Assembly (NCBI GenBank): GCA_003132825.1 | Contig: PKYX01000375.1 | Span: 1 to 7,941 of the forward strand | Reading direction: 5' to 3' | Length of the DNA stretch: 7,941 nucleotides | From: Acidobacteriaceae bacterium | Lineage (GTDB): Bacteria > Acidobacteriota > Terriglobia > Terriglobales > Acidobacteriaceae | In this document: piece by piece, positions 7,470 to 7,941 of the stretch | Layout: every line of letters begins with the position of its first letter | Position numbering within the stretch: the first letter of the stretch is position 1 | Translations under genes and position numbers: made by a program | The notes under the pieces: generated by a model | Databases searched by the model: none | Told to the model about the DNA's origin: nothing | Seen by the model: only the letters and a program-made list of their open reading frames with translations

Positions 7470-7570
7470 TGCCTATTTAGGCTACCCAGCCATGAAACCC
7501 AAAGGGGCATTAGGTACACGTTTATCAATAGCCCTTTCGTACCCTTGAAACCCAAACCCCTATTGGGTAG
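7464..7570. repeat. cluster of three related CCCAA...TTGGG-type elements
   Basis: Two direct copies start with TGAAACCCAAA (7493-7503 and 7546-7556). Each runs 25 bases, ending in CATTAGGTAC (7508-7517) and TATTGGGTAG (7561-7570), with 18/25 positions shared. A third copy in the opposite sense, ACCCAATGCCTATTTAGG (7464-7481), matches the reverse complement of the first at 14/18 positions. The right copy contains the inverted pair CCCAA/TTGGG (7551-7555 and 7563-7567). The cluster sits 34-140 bases upstream of the small basic protein gene and could be an operator array or the remains of a mobile-element end. Confidence 0.45.
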
Positions 7571-7652
7571 TCTCAGAATCGAGAAGCGAACGCCTTGGCA
7601 ACCCCTGGATTTGGGCGTTGTCACGGCCGCGAACTCAAACACGGAGGGAGAT

Positions 7653-7880
7653 GTGCTCAAACTTATAACCATTCGGCGGCAGGGAACGATTGCGGTGTTG
7701 GGAAGGAATCTGGCGGTGAGGGTTTTGATGGAAAAGACCGCGCGGCTCGAATCACGGGACACAACTATCAGCGATGTGGACCATGAAGGCACCGCCTCTG
7801 AAAACCAAGTCCCTCAGGTTGCTGCGAACATCCACGGGGGAATTGCGCCGTTCGTGGATTTGCCGGCATCGCAGAAGTGA
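7653..7880 (+). CDS. possible small unknown protein (weak)
   Basis: A 75-codon frame from GTG at 7653, the first codons reading VLKLITIRRQGTIAVLGRNL. Support comes from a near-ideal Shine-Dalgarno GGAGGG at 7643-7648, four bases before the GTG, and from a 16-base perfect palindrome eight bases after the stop. I recognise no family, no membrane segment and no signal peptide. The N-terminal 30 residues look like beta-strands and the rest is polar (IHGGIAPFVD near the end). The same frame runs open upstream to 7368, and an overlapping minus-strand frame is open too, so chance openness is possible. The rest of 7431-7652 holds no gene that I can see beyond the repeat cluster. Confidence 0.3.
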   Translation: MLKLITIRRQGTIAVLGRNLAVRVLMEKTARLESRDTTISDVDHEGTASENQVPQVAANIHGGIAPFVDLPASQK

Positions 7881-7887
7881 GATATTG

Positions 7888-7903
7888 GGCCTGTCGACAG
7901 GCC
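7888..7903. repeat. 16-base perfect palindrome
   Basis: GGCCTGTCGACAGGCC equals its own reverse complement. As RNA it could form a six-pair GC-rich stem with a TCGA loop. It begins eight bases after the stop of the small frame ending at 7880. No T-run follows, so it could be a weak terminator or a dimeric-protein operator for sequence to the right of the window. Confidence 0.5.
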
Positions 7904-7941
7904 ATCTTGCACTGCCGCGTCGTGGAAACTCGGTTACGGCA

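Noticed and set aside
7385..7792. Minus-strand frame of 135 codons over the right-hand region
   Set aside because: It contradicts the small basic gene at its 3' part, has no ribosome binding site and resembles no family. The plus-strand frame with a strong Shine-Dalgarno is the better, still weak, candidate.
1..7941. CRISPR array, insertion sequence, toxin-antitoxin or defence system
   Set aside because: No regular short repeats with spacers, no transposase-like or nuclease-like protein, and no paired toxin and antitoxin were found on either strand.

Overview
This window most likely comes from an Acidobacteriota-type chromosome. The main reason is the large gene at 3755-6427. It has the conserved N-terminus, kinase, single membrane helix and WD40-like/PD40 propeller layout that is very common in that phylum. 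The moderately GC-rich composition, a secreted cupin and an RHS/YD-repeat protein fit but do not prove this. The assignment is inferred from protein style; there is no rRNA or marker gene here.

Layout, left to right. (1) 1-717 (+): C-terminal part of a YD-repeat (RHS-like) protein cut by the left edge. (2) 834-1271 (+): small secreted cupin-fold protein with a good ribosome binding site, followed by a hairpin that overlaps its stop codon. (3) 1303-1908: decayed DNA holding two abutting coding remnants. One is a SnoaL/NTF2-like fragment; the other is the C-terminal half of a small membrane protein interrupted by a one-base frameshift. (4) 1932-3230 (-): MFS exporter of the EntS/MFS_3 type. (5) 3231-3754: intergenic DNA holding the kinase promoter. 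(6) 3755-6427 (+): transmembrane Ser/Thr protein kinase with an extracytoplasmic beta-propeller sensor. (7) 6518-7057 (-): GNAT acetyltransferase of the RimJ/RimL type. (8) 7236-7430 (-): 64-residue, very basic protein with two GKLGG motifs and an AT-hook-like tail. It is preceded by a cluster of three related CCCAA/TTGGG elements. (9) 7653-7880 (+): weakly supported small reading frame with a strong Shine-Dalgarno sequence and a 16-bp perfect palindrome just past its stop.

The genes change strand almost every time and do not form an obvious operon or pathway. The kinase is a stand-alone sensor, divergent from the exporter and convergent with the acetyltransferase. I see no CRISPR array, tRNA, rRNA, intact insertion sequence or complete defence system. 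The parts most worth a second look are the repeat cluster upstream of the small basic protein, the near-leaderless kinase promoter, and the pseudogene remnants at 1542-1908.
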